From an uncultured Agathobacter sp. (GTDB lineage Bacteria > Bacillota > Clostridia > Lachnospirales > Lachnospiraceae), in contig CAKRLV010000001.1 in the NCBI GenBank assembly GCA_934359755.1, forward strand, positions 1 to 64,000: a stretch of DNA of 64,000 nt, written 5' to 3'. Numbering within the stretch: the stretch's first letter is position 1; every line of letters begins with the position of its first letter. Both the position numbers and the translations under genes were made by a program. Under the pieces are notes generated by a model, which saw nothing but the letters and a program-made list of their open reading frames with translations, did no database searches and had not been told where the DNA came from. Of the stretch, positions 17,062-26,700 are shown in pieces.

Positions 17062-19782
17062 ATGAATGACGATAAATTAGAAAAATATGTGATATTAGTT
17101 TATACAATACATAATATAACGATGTGTATAGGTTCAATACATCATAATTGGTCAAACTGGCTTTCGGTATTTTTTTTATTGGCTGGTATAGTAGATTTTG
17201 TTTTTGTATACAGTCAATTTAAAGATTATATAAGCCGGGCTACTTTTGTTGCTATTTCTATTAATACATGTCTGGTTTTATATGGCTGTCATTCAGATTC
17301 AATTAATGATATTATAGTTCCATTTCTTGGAGTATCAGTATTGCTGGCATTATATGGAATCCAGAATCTTATGATGATATCATTTGCAGCTATTTCTATA
17401 ACAATTTTTTATCATGGGGGAATTATACATACATTTGCAATCAGAAATACAGACGATATATATAAGTATGGAATGGGCTTCATAAATACATATTTTATTA
17501 TATTTGTATTATATATTTGGATAGTGAAAAGAAACGAACAGTCCAAAAAAATGGGAGCTATTATCCAGGAATTAAAGGTGGCAGAACAGGGAAAAGACGA
17601 CTTCCTTGCAAATGTAAGTCATGAAATCAGGACTCCTGTAAATACTGTTGTTGGAATGAGTGAAATTGTCTTAAGGGAAAATCTTGATGAACATCTGACT
17701 GAGGAAATATTAAATATTCAGACGTCAGGACGTCAGCTGGTGTCTGTTGTCAGCGATATTCTGGATTTTTCTGAATTACAGTCAGGAAAGATGAAACTTA
17801 TAGAAGTTGAATACAATATAAATTCCACTATCATGGATATTATATCAATGACAAAAGCAATGAGCGCTGACAAGAATATAGATATTGTTGTAGATTGTGA
17901 TGGAAGTATGCCACTTAATCTGATAGGTGATGAGCAAAAGCTTAGAAGAATGATACTTAATCTCATAAGTAATGCAATTAAATTTACGTGTGAGGGTGGC
18001 ATTGTTGTTTCTTTTGAATACCGTCATGAGACTTATGGTATCAACCTTATAATTACAGTTAAAGATACTGGAATTGGAATTGATAAGAAAAATATAGAAA
18101 GATTATTTACGACATACAATCAGGTTGACTCAAACAGAAACAGGCAGGAAGGCGGAATTGGACTTGGACTTGCTATTGTAAGGGCTATTGTTGAAGTAAT
18201 GGGTGGAGTTCTATCTGTAAAGAGCGAACTTGGTCGTGGAAGTGAATTTAGAGTGGTAATACCACAAAAGGTAGAAAAATACGAGCCTATGGTTACTGTC
18301 TCTAAGGAACTGATTAATCAACATTTACTTACATATTTTGCGGTTGAAGATTTTGACAGTGTTTTGTTAAGAGAGGCGTATTCTAAGCAAATTAAAAATA
18401 TTGCAGCAAATCTGAAAATGCAATTGCATATGTGTCATAATTTGGCTGAGTTAAAGAGACGAGTAGAGAGAGAGTTCGGCTCTATTGTACTGATAGGTAT
18501 TAAAGAATATTTCAGAGAAAAGGAATTTTTTGAAGAGTTGTCTCATAAAATGAAAGTTGCTGTAATATTGGAAAGGCTTGAAGCTAAGAAGATTCAATCA
18601 CCTGATATCATCCAAATATATAAGCCTATGTACATAGGAACATTTTTGAAGAATGTAAGTGTTGGTAATCAAATAGATGATGATAGGATTATTGCGCCCG
18701 ATGCAGAAGTATTGGTCGTCGATGACAATATAATAAATCTAAATGTAATTTCTGGATTGCTTGAACCTTATAAGATGAATGTGACTTTGTCAAGCAGTGG
18801 GGCAGATGCACTTGAACAGATTGAAAAAAAGCAATTTGATATCATATTTATGGATCATATGATGCCAGAGATGGACGGAATTGAGACTCTTAAGAGAATC
18901 AGAAATAAGATAGGTTTATATTATAGAGAGGTTCCGGTTGTAGCACTCACTGCCAATTCGGTTGCTGGTGCAAGAGAAATGTTTTTAGAGGAAGGATTTC
19001 AGGAATTTCTTGCAAAACCAATTGAACTTGGAATTTTAGAGAGAATACTTCGCACATATATTCCGCCGAATAAAATTATAAAGCAGAAGAATGTGGAGGA
19101 TACAGGCAATTATAACGACAGGGATGAGAAGAATGAACGTAATGCTAGAAAACTGGAAAATCAGGTAGAAGGACTTGAAGATTTTGATATAAGACAGGGA
19201 ATTAGTTTCTGCGGTTCGTTTGATAATCTTATTAATATTCTTAAGATTCATTGTAATGAAGGCTATGAGAATTATCAGAAAATAAATGATTTCTTTGAAA
19301 ATAAGGATTGGAAGAATTATCAGATAATCGTTCATGGGCTTAAGAGTTCAATGAAGAGTGTAGGGGCTAATGCTTTGTCTGAAAATGCAAGGCTTATAGA
19401 GAAAGCGTGTAAATCAGATGATATTGATTATATTATGAAAAATCATTCGATGATGATGAAAGAATATGATAAGATTCTTAAATCTATATATAATTATTTC
19501 AGATTATCTGATAAACAAGATGAAGAACAGTCGCTTGATAATATAAGCGAAGAAGATATGACAGCTATATTATCAGATTTCGAGAATGCAGCATATTTGT
19601 TTGATGAGGAATTACTCAGGAAGATTATTTCAAAAATGGATGGTCATGCCTATAAGAATAATTCCTTTAAGGAAGTTATTAATATGATTGACAATAAGAT
19701 AAACATGTCGGATTATATTTCGGCATTTGAAGCGTTGAAAAAGTGGAAAGATAAAGTGGACAGAAAGGCATCAGTATGCTAA
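17062..19782 (+). CDS. membrane hybrid histidine kinase with REC and Hpt domains
   Basis: A 906-aa protein. About five or six N-terminal transmembrane helices (to residue 155) form an integral sensor with little extracellular sequence. HisKA follows (His187 in NVSHEIRTPVN), then HATPase_c, a divergent segment (about 420-540), a REC domain (FMDHMMPEMDG) and a C-terminal Hpt domain with VHGLKSSMKSVGA. The His-Asp-His relay is complete, but no final response regulator is adjacent. The start at 17062 fits AAAGGA with an 8-nt spacing; an ATG at 17056 is too close. It overlaps the next gene by 7 nt. Confidence 0.9.
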   Translation: MNDDKLEKYVILVYTIHNITMCIGSIHHNWSNWLSVFFLLAGIVDFVFVYSQFKDYISRATFVAISINTCLVLYGCHSDSINDIIVPFLGVSVLLALYGIQNLMMISFAAISITIFYHGGIIHTFAIRNTDDIYKYGMGFINTYFIIFVLYIWIVKRNEQSKKMGAIIQELKVAEQGKDDFLANVSHEIRTPVNTVVGMSEIVLRENLDEHLTEEILNIQTSGRQLVSVVSDILDFSELQSGKMKLIEVEYNINSTIMDIISMTKAMSADKNIDIVVDCDGSMPLNLIGDEQKLRRMILNLISNAIKFTCEGGIVVSFEYRHETYGINLIITVKDTGIGIDKKNIERLFTTYNQVDSNRNRQEGGIGLGLAIVRAIVEVMGGVLSVKSELGRGSEFRVVIPQKVEKYEPMVTVSKELINQHLLTYFAVEDFDSVLLREAYSKQIKNIAANLKMQLHMCHNLAELKRRVEREFGSIVLIGIKEYFREKEFFEELSHKMKVAVILERLEAKKIQSPDIIQIYKPMYIGTFLKNVSVGNQIDDDRIIAPDAEVLVVDDNIINLNVISGLLEPYKMNVTLSSSGADALEQIEKKQFDIIFMDHMMPEMDGIETLKRIRNKIGLYYREVPVVALTANSVAGAREMFLEEGFQEFLAKPIELGILERILRTYIPPNKIIKQKNVEDTGNYNDRDEKNERNARKLENQVEGLEDFDIRQGISFCGSFDNLINILKIHCNEGYENYQKINDFFENKDWKNYQIIVHGLKSSMKSVGANALSENARLIEKACKSDDIDYIMKNHSMMMKEYDKILKSIYNYFRLSDKQDEEQSLDNISEEDMTAILSDFENAAYLFDEELLRKIISKMDGHAYKNNSFKEVINMIDNKINMSDYISAFEALKKWKDKVDRKASVC

Positions 19783-22451
19783 GAAAAATATTTATGAGGG
19801 AAGATGACTCGGCCCTTGGAATAAGAGAGCGACTAATCAGGAAAATTTCATTTTTCGGTATTATAATTGCAATAGCATCTAGTTTTGAAGTACTTTTTGC
19901 ACAGAATACATATTTAGCACTTTTCCCTATGGGAATTCTTGTTATTATGCTCGTGATAGCACATGTTCTGTCATACAAGTATAACAAGCATAATGCTGCC
20001 GCAGTGATAATTGGTTGTGCTGCAGTTTTTTTTGCTTTTCCATCAATTTTTTTCCTTAGTGGAGGTGTTTCCGGTGGAGCAACCATATGGTTTGTACTTG
20101 GAATATTTTACAGTATCGGTATGTTTCATGGACCAATGATGGTAATGTTTACTTTGTTAACTATTATAGTGGATTTGGGATGTTATTACGTGGGATATAA
20201 ACATCCTGAGTACATTGTGCCACTTAATGATTATGAAGCATATCTCGATTCGTTTATAGGTGTTTTATTTGTAGGAATTTTGCTTGGCGTTGTCACAAAA
20301 TACCAGATAAATGCATATGAAAAAGAAAGAATTACTGCTCTTGAGCAAAAAAATGAACTGGAAAAATTAAGCAATTCAAAAAGTGATTTTTTTGCTAATA
20401 TGAGTCATGAAATCAGGACGCCGATCAATGCTATTACAGGTCTTGATGAGATGATTTTGCGCGAGAAAAATCTTTCCCCTGAAATCAGGGAAAATGCTGT
20501 TACAATCCAGAATGCGGGAAAGATGCTTCTTTCGCTAGTCAATGATATCCTTGATTTGTCTAAGATTGAAAATCGTAAGATGCAGATTCTGCCTATTGAA
20601 TATAACACAATGGATATGTTCACGGAACTTGTAGAGATGATACAGCCGCGAATAAAAGAGAAAGAACTCGAGTTTGTTGTAAATATTGACAGGCAGATTC
20701 CTAGTGTTTTGTTTGGGGATGATAAAAGATTACAACAGATCATCCTTAATCTGCTTACAAATGCAGTAAAGTATACGCAAAAGGGTAGAGTTACTTTGGA
20801 GGCCCACATAGATAAAATTGGTGAGGAATGGTGTAAACTTACAGTTTCTGTAATAGATACTGGTATTGGAATAAAATCTGAGAATTTTGAAGATTTGTTT
20901 GATTCCTTTAGCCGAGTTAACAATGCGGATAACAGATATATAGAGGGAACAGGTCTTGGTCTGTCTATTTCAAAGCAGCTTATTGAGCTGATGGGAGGGC
21001 AGATTACAGTTGACAGTATATATACAAAAGGTTCTACTTTTACAATAATGCTTGAACAGAAAATCATCGACGGAACGCCGATTGGAAGTAACGAATTAAG
21101 CAGAAGAAACAAGGATGCAGTTGAAAGCTATCAGCAGCTTTTTGAGGCTCCGGAGGCGAGTGTGCTTGTTGTCGATGACAATGAAATGAATAGGATGGTG
21201 ATCCAGAAGCTTCTTGCTTCAACTAAGGTTGATATCGATACAGCCCAAAGTGGACAGGAATGCCTCGAAATGTGTAATAATAAATATTATCATGTCATTT
21301 TGATGGATTACATGATGCCAAAGATGGATGGAGTGGCAACACTTCGACAGATAAGAAAGCAGGAAAATGGATTATGTCGTGATACACCTGTTGTTGTGCT
21401 TACAGGGGATACATTATTGCAGCAGAAAAGTGTTTTTACCGCAAAGGGGTTTGATGATTATCTTGAAAAGCCAGTAAAAGGGGAAAAACTCGAGGAAACA
21501 ATACTTAAATTTCTTCCAGATGAGGTGATAGAGTACAGATTATATAAAAACACTGTGTTATCACGCATTTCATCAGGCATAGTCACTGAGGAATATAAGA
21601 GAATACGTAAAAAAGTAGTCATAACTACTGACTGTATTTCTGATATTACAGACGAATTTTTAGAGAAGTATGATATTAGTCAGGTTTATACTTATATTAA
21701 TATGAAGAATGTGAGGTTTAAGGATACTAAGGAAATTGATCTTGACAATATCAATATGTTAAATGGAATGAATGTTGATATCAAAGCAGAAGCTGCACCA
21801 GTTGAAGAATACGAGAGCTTTTTTGCAGAAAGATTGACATATGCAGAGGAGGTTGTGCATATATCTTTAGGAAAGACTATGGGGATGAGCTATAGCAATG
21901 CTGTACGTGCTGCAAAAGGATTCGGACACGTAAAAGTTATCGACTCTGGAAATTTCTCATGTGGAATGGCACTGATTGTTCTATTTGCGGCAAGAGAGGT
22001 TATGCTTGGTGCAACAGTTGAAGAAGTCTGCGAGAAAGTCAATGAGATGAAGAAAAATATAAATTCGTCATTTATGATGAATTCTGTTGATGCATATTTT
22101 AAAAATAAATATACAAATAACATTTACAGAATAATCTGTATGGTATTAGGAGGTCATCCTGTTGTAAAAGCAGTGCATGAAAGCCTTAGGATAACAGAGG
22201 TTAAAGTGGGAAATATCTCCGTCTGCCGCAGGCATTTTTTAAGACGTAACCTTTTGAAAAATAAGAATGTTAATGGAGATATCGTGTATATAACCCATGC
22301 TGGAATTTCTGTTGAGGAACAGGAAAGAGTATTAAATGAAGTGAAGTCGTATCATAAGTTTAAGCAGATTGTTGTTCAGAAAAGCTGTGTTACCAATGCT
22401 TGTTTTTCGGGAAAAGGTACAGTTGGGATTGCGGTTTATGTTGAAAAATAA
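19776..22451 (+). CDS. hybrid histidine kinase fused to a C-terminal DegV-like domain
   Basis: An 891-aa protein. N-terminal transmembrane helices (about 25-180) precede HisKA (His211 in NMSHEIRTPIN), HATPase_c (DTGIGI, GTGLGLSIS) and REC (about 462-580, Asp511 in MDYMMPKMDG). From residue 612 a DegV-like domain runs to the end. It opens with VVITTDCISDITDEFLEKYD, contains FGHVKVIDSGNFSCGMALIVL and closes with FSGKGTVGIAVYVEK. Against the stand-alone DegV at 6877 by eye, the TSQ loop, KGGRIS motif and GSHTG His are replaced, so fatty-acid binding may be changed or lost. It is coupled to the preceding kinase gene by overlap. Confidence 0.88.
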   Translation: MLRKIFMREDDSALGIRERLIRKISFFGIIIAIASSFEVLFAQNTYLALFPMGILVIMLVIAHVLSYKYNKHNAAAVIIGCAAVFFAFPSIFFLSGGVSGGATIWFVLGIFYSIGMFHGPMMVMFTLLTIIVDLGCYYVGYKHPEYIVPLNDYEAYLDSFIGVLFVGILLGVVTKYQINAYEKERITALEQKNELEKLSNSKSDFFANMSHEIRTPINAITGLDEMILREKNLSPEIRENAVTIQNAGKMLLSLVNDILDLSKIENRKMQILPIEYNTMDMFTELVEMIQPRIKEKELEFVVNIDRQIPSVLFGDDKRLQQIILNLLTNAVKYTQKGRVTLEAHIDKIGEEWCKLTVSVIDTGIGIKSENFEDLFDSFSRVNNADNRYIEGTGLGLSISKQLIELMGGQITVDSIYTKGSTFTIMLEQKIIDGTPIGSNELSRRNKDAVESYQQLFEAPEASVLVVDDNEMNRMVIQKLLASTKVDIDTAQSGQECLEMCNNKYYHVILMDYMMPKMDGVATLRQIRKQENGLCRDTPVVVLTGDTLLQQKSVFTAKGFDDYLEKPVKGEKLEETILKFLPDEVIEYRLYKNTVLSRISSGIVTEEYKRIRKKVVITTDCISDITDEFLEKYDISQVYTYINMKNVRFKDTKEIDLDNINMLNGMNVDIKAEAAPVEEYESFFAERLTYAEEVVHISLGKTMGMSYSNAVRAAKGFGHVKVIDSGNFSCGMALIVLFAAREVMLGATVEEVCEKVNEMKKNINSSFMMNSVDAYFKNKYTNNIYRIICMVLGGHPVVKAVHESLRITEVKVGNISVCRRHFLRRNLLKNKNVNGDIVYITHAGISVEEQERVLNEVKSYHKFKQIVVQKSCVTNACFSGKGTVGIAVYVEK

Positions 22452-22498
22452 TTTTGGTTTTGGTATGATTTAGAAATATCAGGAAAAGGAGTACTAAA

Positions 22499-23347
22499 AT
22501 GTTTATATTCGAGTTTTTTAAAGCTGTGCTATTTGGAATTGTTGAAGGCATAACAGAGTGGCTGCCAATTAGTAGTACAGGACATATGATTTTGCTTAAT
22601 GAGGTTCTTCCACTTGAAGTGGGAAAAGATCCACAGGCGTTTTACAGTATGTTTGAAGTTGTTATACAGTTAGGCGCAATTCTTGCAGTTGTTGTATTGT
22701 TCTGGTGGGATATATGGCCATTTGGGCTACCTAAGAATAACAAGGGACATGTCATCAAGAAAGATATATTTTCACTGTGGTTTCATATTCTTGTATCCTG
22801 TGTGCCGGCTGCCATAGTTGCTATTTTGTTTGATGCACAGATTGAGGAATTATTCTATAATTACACAACTGTAGCCATAATGCTTATCTTATTTGGTATT
22901 GCATTTATAATTGTAGAGAATAATAGAAGCAACAAGAAATCAAGCATTAATTCGTTATCAGAGATAACATACAAGACTGCTTTTATCATTGGAATGTTTC
23001 AGCTTATTGCAGCTGTTTTTCCAGGAACATCAAGATCGGGAGCGACGATTTTAGGTGCTTTACTTATTGGTGTGTCTAGAACTGTTGCCGCAGAATATAC
23101 TTTTTTTCTTGCAATTCCAGTTATGTTCGGAGCAAGCTTACTTAAGTTATATAAATTCGGATTTGGATTTAGCAGTGCTGAATTTTTAATCCTTGTTGCA
23201 GGAATGGTTGTTGCTTTTGCAGTGTCATTATTTGTAATTAAGATGCTTTTGGGATACATCAAAAAACACGATTTCAAAGTATTTGGATGGTATAGAATTG
23301 TTCTTGGAATTATCGTTCTTATATGCGGTTTTGTTGGTGTTATATAA
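22499..23347 (+). CDS. uppP: undecaprenyl-diphosphatase UppP (BacA family)
   Basis: A 282-aa polytopic membrane enzyme that recycles undecaprenyl diphosphate to the monophosphate for cell-wall synthesis, and whose overexpression gives bacitracin resistance in other species. The two catalytic motifs are present: EGITEWLPISSTGH near residue 17 and FPGTSRSGATI near 174. Length is normal. AAAAGGAG precedes the ATG. It is followed 3 nt later by the PPTase gene. Confidence 0.94.
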   Translation: MFIFEFFKAVLFGIVEGITEWLPISSTGHMILLNEVLPLEVGKDPQAFYSMFEVVIQLGAILAVVVLFWWDIWPFGLPKNNKGHVIKKDIFSLWFHILVSCVPAAIVAILFDAQIEELFYNYTTVAIMLILFGIAFIIVENNRSNKKSSINSLSEITYKTAFIIGMFQLIAAVFPGTSRSGATILGALLIGVSRTVAAEYTFFLAIPVMFGASLLKLYKFGFGFSSAEFLILVAGMVVAFAVSLFVIKMLLGYIKKHDFKVFGWYRIVLGIIVLICGFVGVI

Positions 23348-23350
23348 GAG

Positions 23351-23986
23351 ATGGTTGAAGTTTATATTGCGGACACTGAATGCATAAAAGATGAAGTTTA
23401 TGCAGAAATATTATTTAACAGTTTAAATCATATAAGACAAGAAAAAATATTAAAAAACAAAAATGCGCAAGATAAATTACGCTCTTTAGTTGCCGGATGC
23501 CTGCTTAAATATGTGATAGAGCAACATGGCATGGAATATTTTAAATGTGAATTTGAAGTCGAAGAAAGTGGATATGAAAAAATTAAATCCACTGATTGTT
23601 ATTTTAGTCTTAGTCATTCGGGAGAATATTGTATTTGTGCATGGTCAGATGTGCTGATAGGCGTAGATATTGAATGTATAAACAGATTTTCTGGTCAAAA
23701 ACTTGATAATCTTATATCAAGAATTATGACCGATAAAGAGAAAAATATCTATGCTAAATGCGAATCAAACATAAAAGATAGATATTTTGCACAGGTATGG
23801 ACTCGCAAAGAAGCCTATGCAAAGGCTGTTAAAAGAGGAATTGCAATGGATTTGTCTTCTATAGAGACAAATTGTGATGAATTATTTTTTACATATACAT
23901 GTGTGAGTGGATATTGCATATCTGTTGCAAGTAAAGAGAAATTAGACAAATCTGATATTGTTTTTAGAACAGTTAATAGATTTTAG
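23351..23986 (+). CDS. Sfp-type 4'-phosphopantetheinyl transferase
   Basis: A 211-aa protein that transfers phosphopantetheine from CoA to carrier-protein serines. The signature blocks are YFSLSHSGEYCICAW, IGVDIECI (Mg-binding) and VWTRKEAYAKA. The length is typical of the Sfp/AcpT class rather than of ~120-aa AcpS. No NRPS, PKS or ACP gene is in the window, so its target is unknown; it could be the fatty-acid ACP. It starts 4 nt after uppP with a weak ribosome site, suggesting coupling. Confidence 0.82.
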   Translation: MVEVYIADTECIKDEVYAEILFNSLNHIRQEKILKNKNAQDKLRSLVAGCLLKYVIEQHGMEYFKCEFEVEESGYEKIKSTDCYFSLSHSGEYCICAWSDVLIGVDIECINRFSGQKLDNLISRIMTDKEKNIYAKCESNIKDRYFAQVWTRKEAYAKAVKRGIAMDLSSIETNCDELFFTYTCVSGYCISVASKEKLDKSDIVFRTVNRF

Positions 23987-23996
23987 GAGGAAGGCA

Positions 23997-24500
23997 ATGC
24001 ATAATGAATTGACTGAAAACGATATTAAAAAGATGGAAGAAGAGATTGAATATCGTAAGCTTGTTGTACGCAAAAATGCACTCGAGGATGTAAAAGAGGC
24101 GCGTGCGCAGGGTGATTTAAGTGAGAATTTTGAATACAAGGCTGCTAAGCAGTTCAAGAATCAAAACGAAAGCAGAATTCGTTATTTGGAGAGAATGATT
24201 AAGACTGCGACAGTAATTTCTGATGAATCGAATGATGATGAAGTTGGAATGTTTAATACTGTTGAGGTTTATTTTGAAGAAGATGACGAGGTTGATACGT
24301 ATAAGATAGTCACAACAATCAGAGGCAATTCATTAAAGAATCTGATTAGTAAGGACAGCCCATTAGGACGAGCTATATATGGTCATAAGGTTGGCGACAG
24401 GTGCAAGGTTGTTGTGAATGATGATTATTCATACTATGTAGTTATCAGGAAAATTGAGAATACTATAGATGATGATACAGAAGAATTAAGAAAATTTTGA
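23997..24500 (+). CDS. GreA/GreB-family transcription factor
   Basis: A 167-aa protein. The N-terminal coiled coil contains the acidic tip GDLSENFEYKAAK (family GDLSENAEYDAAK), which reaches into RNA polymerase and stimulates transcript cleavage. A C-terminal FKBP-like domain contains SPLGRAIYGHKVGD. The start is chosen at the ATG after TAGGAGGAAGGCA; the upstream in-frame extension overlaps the PPTase gene without a ribosome site. It is probably GreA or a GreA paralogue. Confidence 0.85.
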   Translation: MHNELTENDIKKMEEEIEYRKLVVRKNALEDVKEARAQGDLSENFEYKAAKQFKNQNESRIRYLERMIKTATVISDESNDDEVGMFNTVEVYFEEDDEVDTYKIVTTIRGNSLKNLISKDSPLGRAIYGHKVGDRCKVVVNDDYSYYVVIRKIENTIDDDTEELRKF

Positions 24501-24518
24501 TATAGGAAGAGGTTGAAG

Positions 24519-25388
24519 ATGAAGGTATCAGATATTTTAAGAGAAGATAAGGTGACAATCTCATGTGAGATATTTCCACCTAAAAAAGGCACACAGTTAG
24601 AAAATTATAAATCAATAGTAGCCAGGATGGCAGAATTAAAACCAGCGTACATTAGTTGTACATATGGTGCTACAGGTGGAACATCAGAGTATACAGTAGA
24701 GATTGCAGATACAATTAATAAATGTAATGTTCCTGCAATCGCACATCTGACATGTGTATCTTCCTCAAAGGAGAAAGTACATTCTGTTTTAGATGAACTG
24801 AAGGATAGAAAAATAGAAAATATTCTTGCTCTCAGGGGTGATATTCCTGAAGATTCAGATTTTCCTCTGCCTAATCATTACTCACATGCGATAGAATTAA
24901 TCCGTGAAGTAAAAGAAATGGGTTACTTTTGTATAGGCGGAGCTTGTTATCCAGAGGGACATCCGGAAGCTAAGAATATGGATGAAGATTTGTCATACCT
25001 CAAGGAGAAGGTTGAGGCTGGATGCGAATATCTTACTACGCAGCTGTTTTATGACAATAATATATATTATAGTTTTATGCATAAAGCCCTTAAAAAGGGA
25101 ATTAACGTTCCTGTTGTTCCAGGTATCATGCCAGTTACATCAGCAGCTCAGATAAAAAGATCTATGGCACTTACAGGTAATCTTGTTCCAAGAGAATTAC
25201 TTATGCTGGTTGACAGATTCGGGGAATCACCAGAAGCTATGACGCAGGCTGGTATTGCTTATGCTACAGAACAGATAATGGATCTTATTGCAAATGGTGT
25301 AAACCATATACATATTTACTCTATGAACAAGCCAGCGGTTGCTGCAAAAATATTTGATAATTTATCTAGTATTTATATACCTGATTAA
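24519..25388 (+). CDS. metF: methylenetetrahydrofolate reductase
   Basis: A 289-aa TIM-barrel flavoenzyme of one-carbon metabolism. It interconverts 5,10-methylene- and 5-methyl-tetrahydrofolate for methionine synthesis. EIFPPKKG, ISCTYGATGG, LALRGD and PVVPGIMPV are family motifs. The ATG at 24519 lies after GGAAGAGG, and the TTG six bases upstream is unlikely. It is separated by 18 nt from the GreA-like gene. Confidence 0.93.
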   Translation: MKVSDILREDKVTISCEIFPPKKGTQLENYKSIVARMAELKPAYISCTYGATGGTSEYTVEIADTINKCNVPAIAHLTCVSSSKEKVHSVLDELKDRKIENILALRGDIPEDSDFPLPNHYSHAIELIREVKEMGYFCIGGACYPEGHPEAKNMDEDLSYLKEKVEAGCEYLTTQLFYDNNIYYSFMHKALKKGINVPVVPGIMPVTSAAQIKRSMALTGNLVPRELLMLVDRFGESPEAMTQAGIAYATEQIMDLIANGVNHIHIYSMNKPAVAAKIFDNLSSIYIPD

Positions 25389-25444
25389 TCACATATGAGG
25401 GACAAATACCTTTGACCCACATATCATAATATTGGAAGGAAGAT

Positions 25445-25837
25445 ATGGCTAAGAAGAATCTGAATGGTCAGCTGAGCATGTTTGATTTTTTTAGAAATCT
25501 TGAAAATGATGTGCCGCTGGATGGTGAAGTGGAGATGGTCTCGCTCATGCCAGATGATATTGCTGTTGAGGAAGAAGAGGCACGAACAGACGAAGCAGCT
25601 GAACCAGAGAAAATGGCTGAACTAAAAAAGGCAGCTGAACAACAAAAAGGCGATATTGCCATGAAATACGAAGTAAAAACATCAGACGGAAATATTCGTG
25701 ATGCTGTCTATTATTTGAATTACAATACTGTTGTAATTATAGAAAATGGCATAAAAAGGAAGCAGAAATTTGATAATTCAAAAGAAGCAGTAGAGTGTTA
25801 TATTGAATATGTACTTAGAAAAAAGAAGTCAAAATAA
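25445..25837 (+). CDS. hypothetical protein (130 aa)
   Basis: Not recognised. The N-terminus contains QLSMFDFFRNLE, the middle (about 40-66) is Glu/Ala-rich and probably disordered, and the C-terminal half (VYYLNYNTVVIIENGIKRKQKF) looks like a small folded beta domain ending in a Lys-rich tail. It is soluble, without signal peptide. GGAAGGAAG precedes the ATG. It lies 56 nt after metF, and its stop lies inside the terminator hairpin. Confidence 0.6.
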   Translation: MAKKNLNGQLSMFDFFRNLENDVPLDGEVEMVSLMPDDIAVEEEEARTDEAAEPEKMAELKKAAEQQKGDIAMKYEVKTSDGNIRDAVYYLNYNTVVIIENGIKRKQKFDNSKEAVECYIEYVLRKKKSK

Positions 25838-25850
25838 GGCTTCTTTTTTT
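25821..25850 (+). terminator. intrinsic terminator before the surface-fibre locus
   Basis: AAAAGAAGTC pairs with GGCTTCTTTT around a 7-nt loop, followed by a T-run. It overlaps the end of the 130-aa gene and ends 5 nt before the GTGTGAC repeats. Confidence 0.8.
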
Positions 25851-25854
25851 GTTC

Positions 25855-25888
25855 GTGTGACTTCTGTGTGACCTTGTCGGTGTATAAT
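25855..25888 (+). promoter_or_regulatory. SARP-type operator/promoter 1
   Basis: GTGTGAC at 25855-25861 and 25866-25872 (11-bp period, 4-bp gap), then 10 bp to TATAAT at 25883-25888. There is no -35 hexamer; the repeats occupy its place. The same layout recurs at 30050-30083. Direct heptamers with an 11-bp period overlapping the -35 region are the known binding pattern of SARP regulators. Confidence 0.8.
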
Positions 25889-25934
25889 TCTATATAGGAA
25901 ATATGAATTTTTATTCAATTTGGAGGAGAAATAG

Positions 25935-26687
25935 TTGAAGAAAAGATATTTACTAATAGTATTATCAGTTGCGGCTGTAGCAGTTGCAGCGATTGGTGGA
26001 ACTATGGCGGCAAAATCGGACGAAAATGTATCTATCACTGCTGATATATCAGAGAAGACAGTAGGGGTTAAGGCTAATAAGACGAATATTGGAAGCCTTC
26101 CTGTTGTACCAGGAGCGGAGAGAGAGGTTAAATACTCTGTTCTTAACGATGCAGGAAAATCGAATGGTACAAATTCTGACAATGGTGGATATGATATTTA
26201 TGCCAGGGTCGATGTGAATTTCGAGTGGGAACAAAGCGAGAACTATAAGCAGAAATATGGCACTATAGATTCTAAGGAAGATTATGTGACTTTGTATATT
26301 AATACGGGCACAGAGAATAATCCAAACTATGTTACAATTCCTAAGAACGAAAGCCAGGATGGAGTATATATATCATCAGATGCTCAGCAGACCAGGATAG
26401 GAGATTGGATTATTACATATTACAGCAATGACCAGCTTACTATGTATTACACTAAGCCTATTGAAAACGAAAGTGTTAGTTCAGAATTTTTAAGCAGAAT
26501 TTCTTATGATACTGCTATGGATAATAAGTACGAAGAAGCAAAGTATGATATATCTGCGGAGGTTTCGGCCATACAGGCAGATAGTGCAGAGGATGCATTC
26601 GCTACAGAATGGGGAGTATATCCTGTATTTAAGGATAATGGTAATGGTGTACTCATGCTAGAGTCTGTTTCAGAAAATGCCAGATAG
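25935..26687 (+). CDS. TasA/CalY-like secreted subunit 1
   Basis: A 250-aa secreted protein. The signal peptide (about 1-26) ends AIGGTMA, matching the IGGTLA form of SipW substrates. A beta-rich body follows, with VVPGAEREVKYSVLND (the PG.. motif of the family) and a C-terminal SAIQAD motif shared with the other three subunits. The start codon is TTG, with TGGAGGAG 6 nt upstream; no ATG fits. It is the first gene behind SARP operator 1 and is probably cut by one of the SipW peptidases encoded in the other operon. Confidence 0.78.
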   Translation: MKKRYLLIVLSVAAVAVAAIGGTMAAKSDENVSITADISEKTVGVKANKTNIGSLPVVPGAEREVKYSVLNDAGKSNGTNSDNGGYDIYARVDVNFEWEQSENYKQKYGTIDSKEDYVTLYINTGTENNPNYVTIPKNESQDGVYISSDAQQTRIGDWIITYYSNDQLTMYYTKPIENESVSSEFLSRISYDTAMDNKYEEAKYDISAEVSAIQADSAEDAFATEWGVYPVFKDNGNGVLMLESVSENAR

Positions 26688-26700
26688 GTAAGGAGTTGTT

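Noticed and set aside
20405..21112. 235-aa open frame on the minus strand
   Set aside because: Lies wholly opposite the hybrid kinase-DegV gene, is Ser/Ile-rich as expected of an antisense frame, and has no ribosome site.
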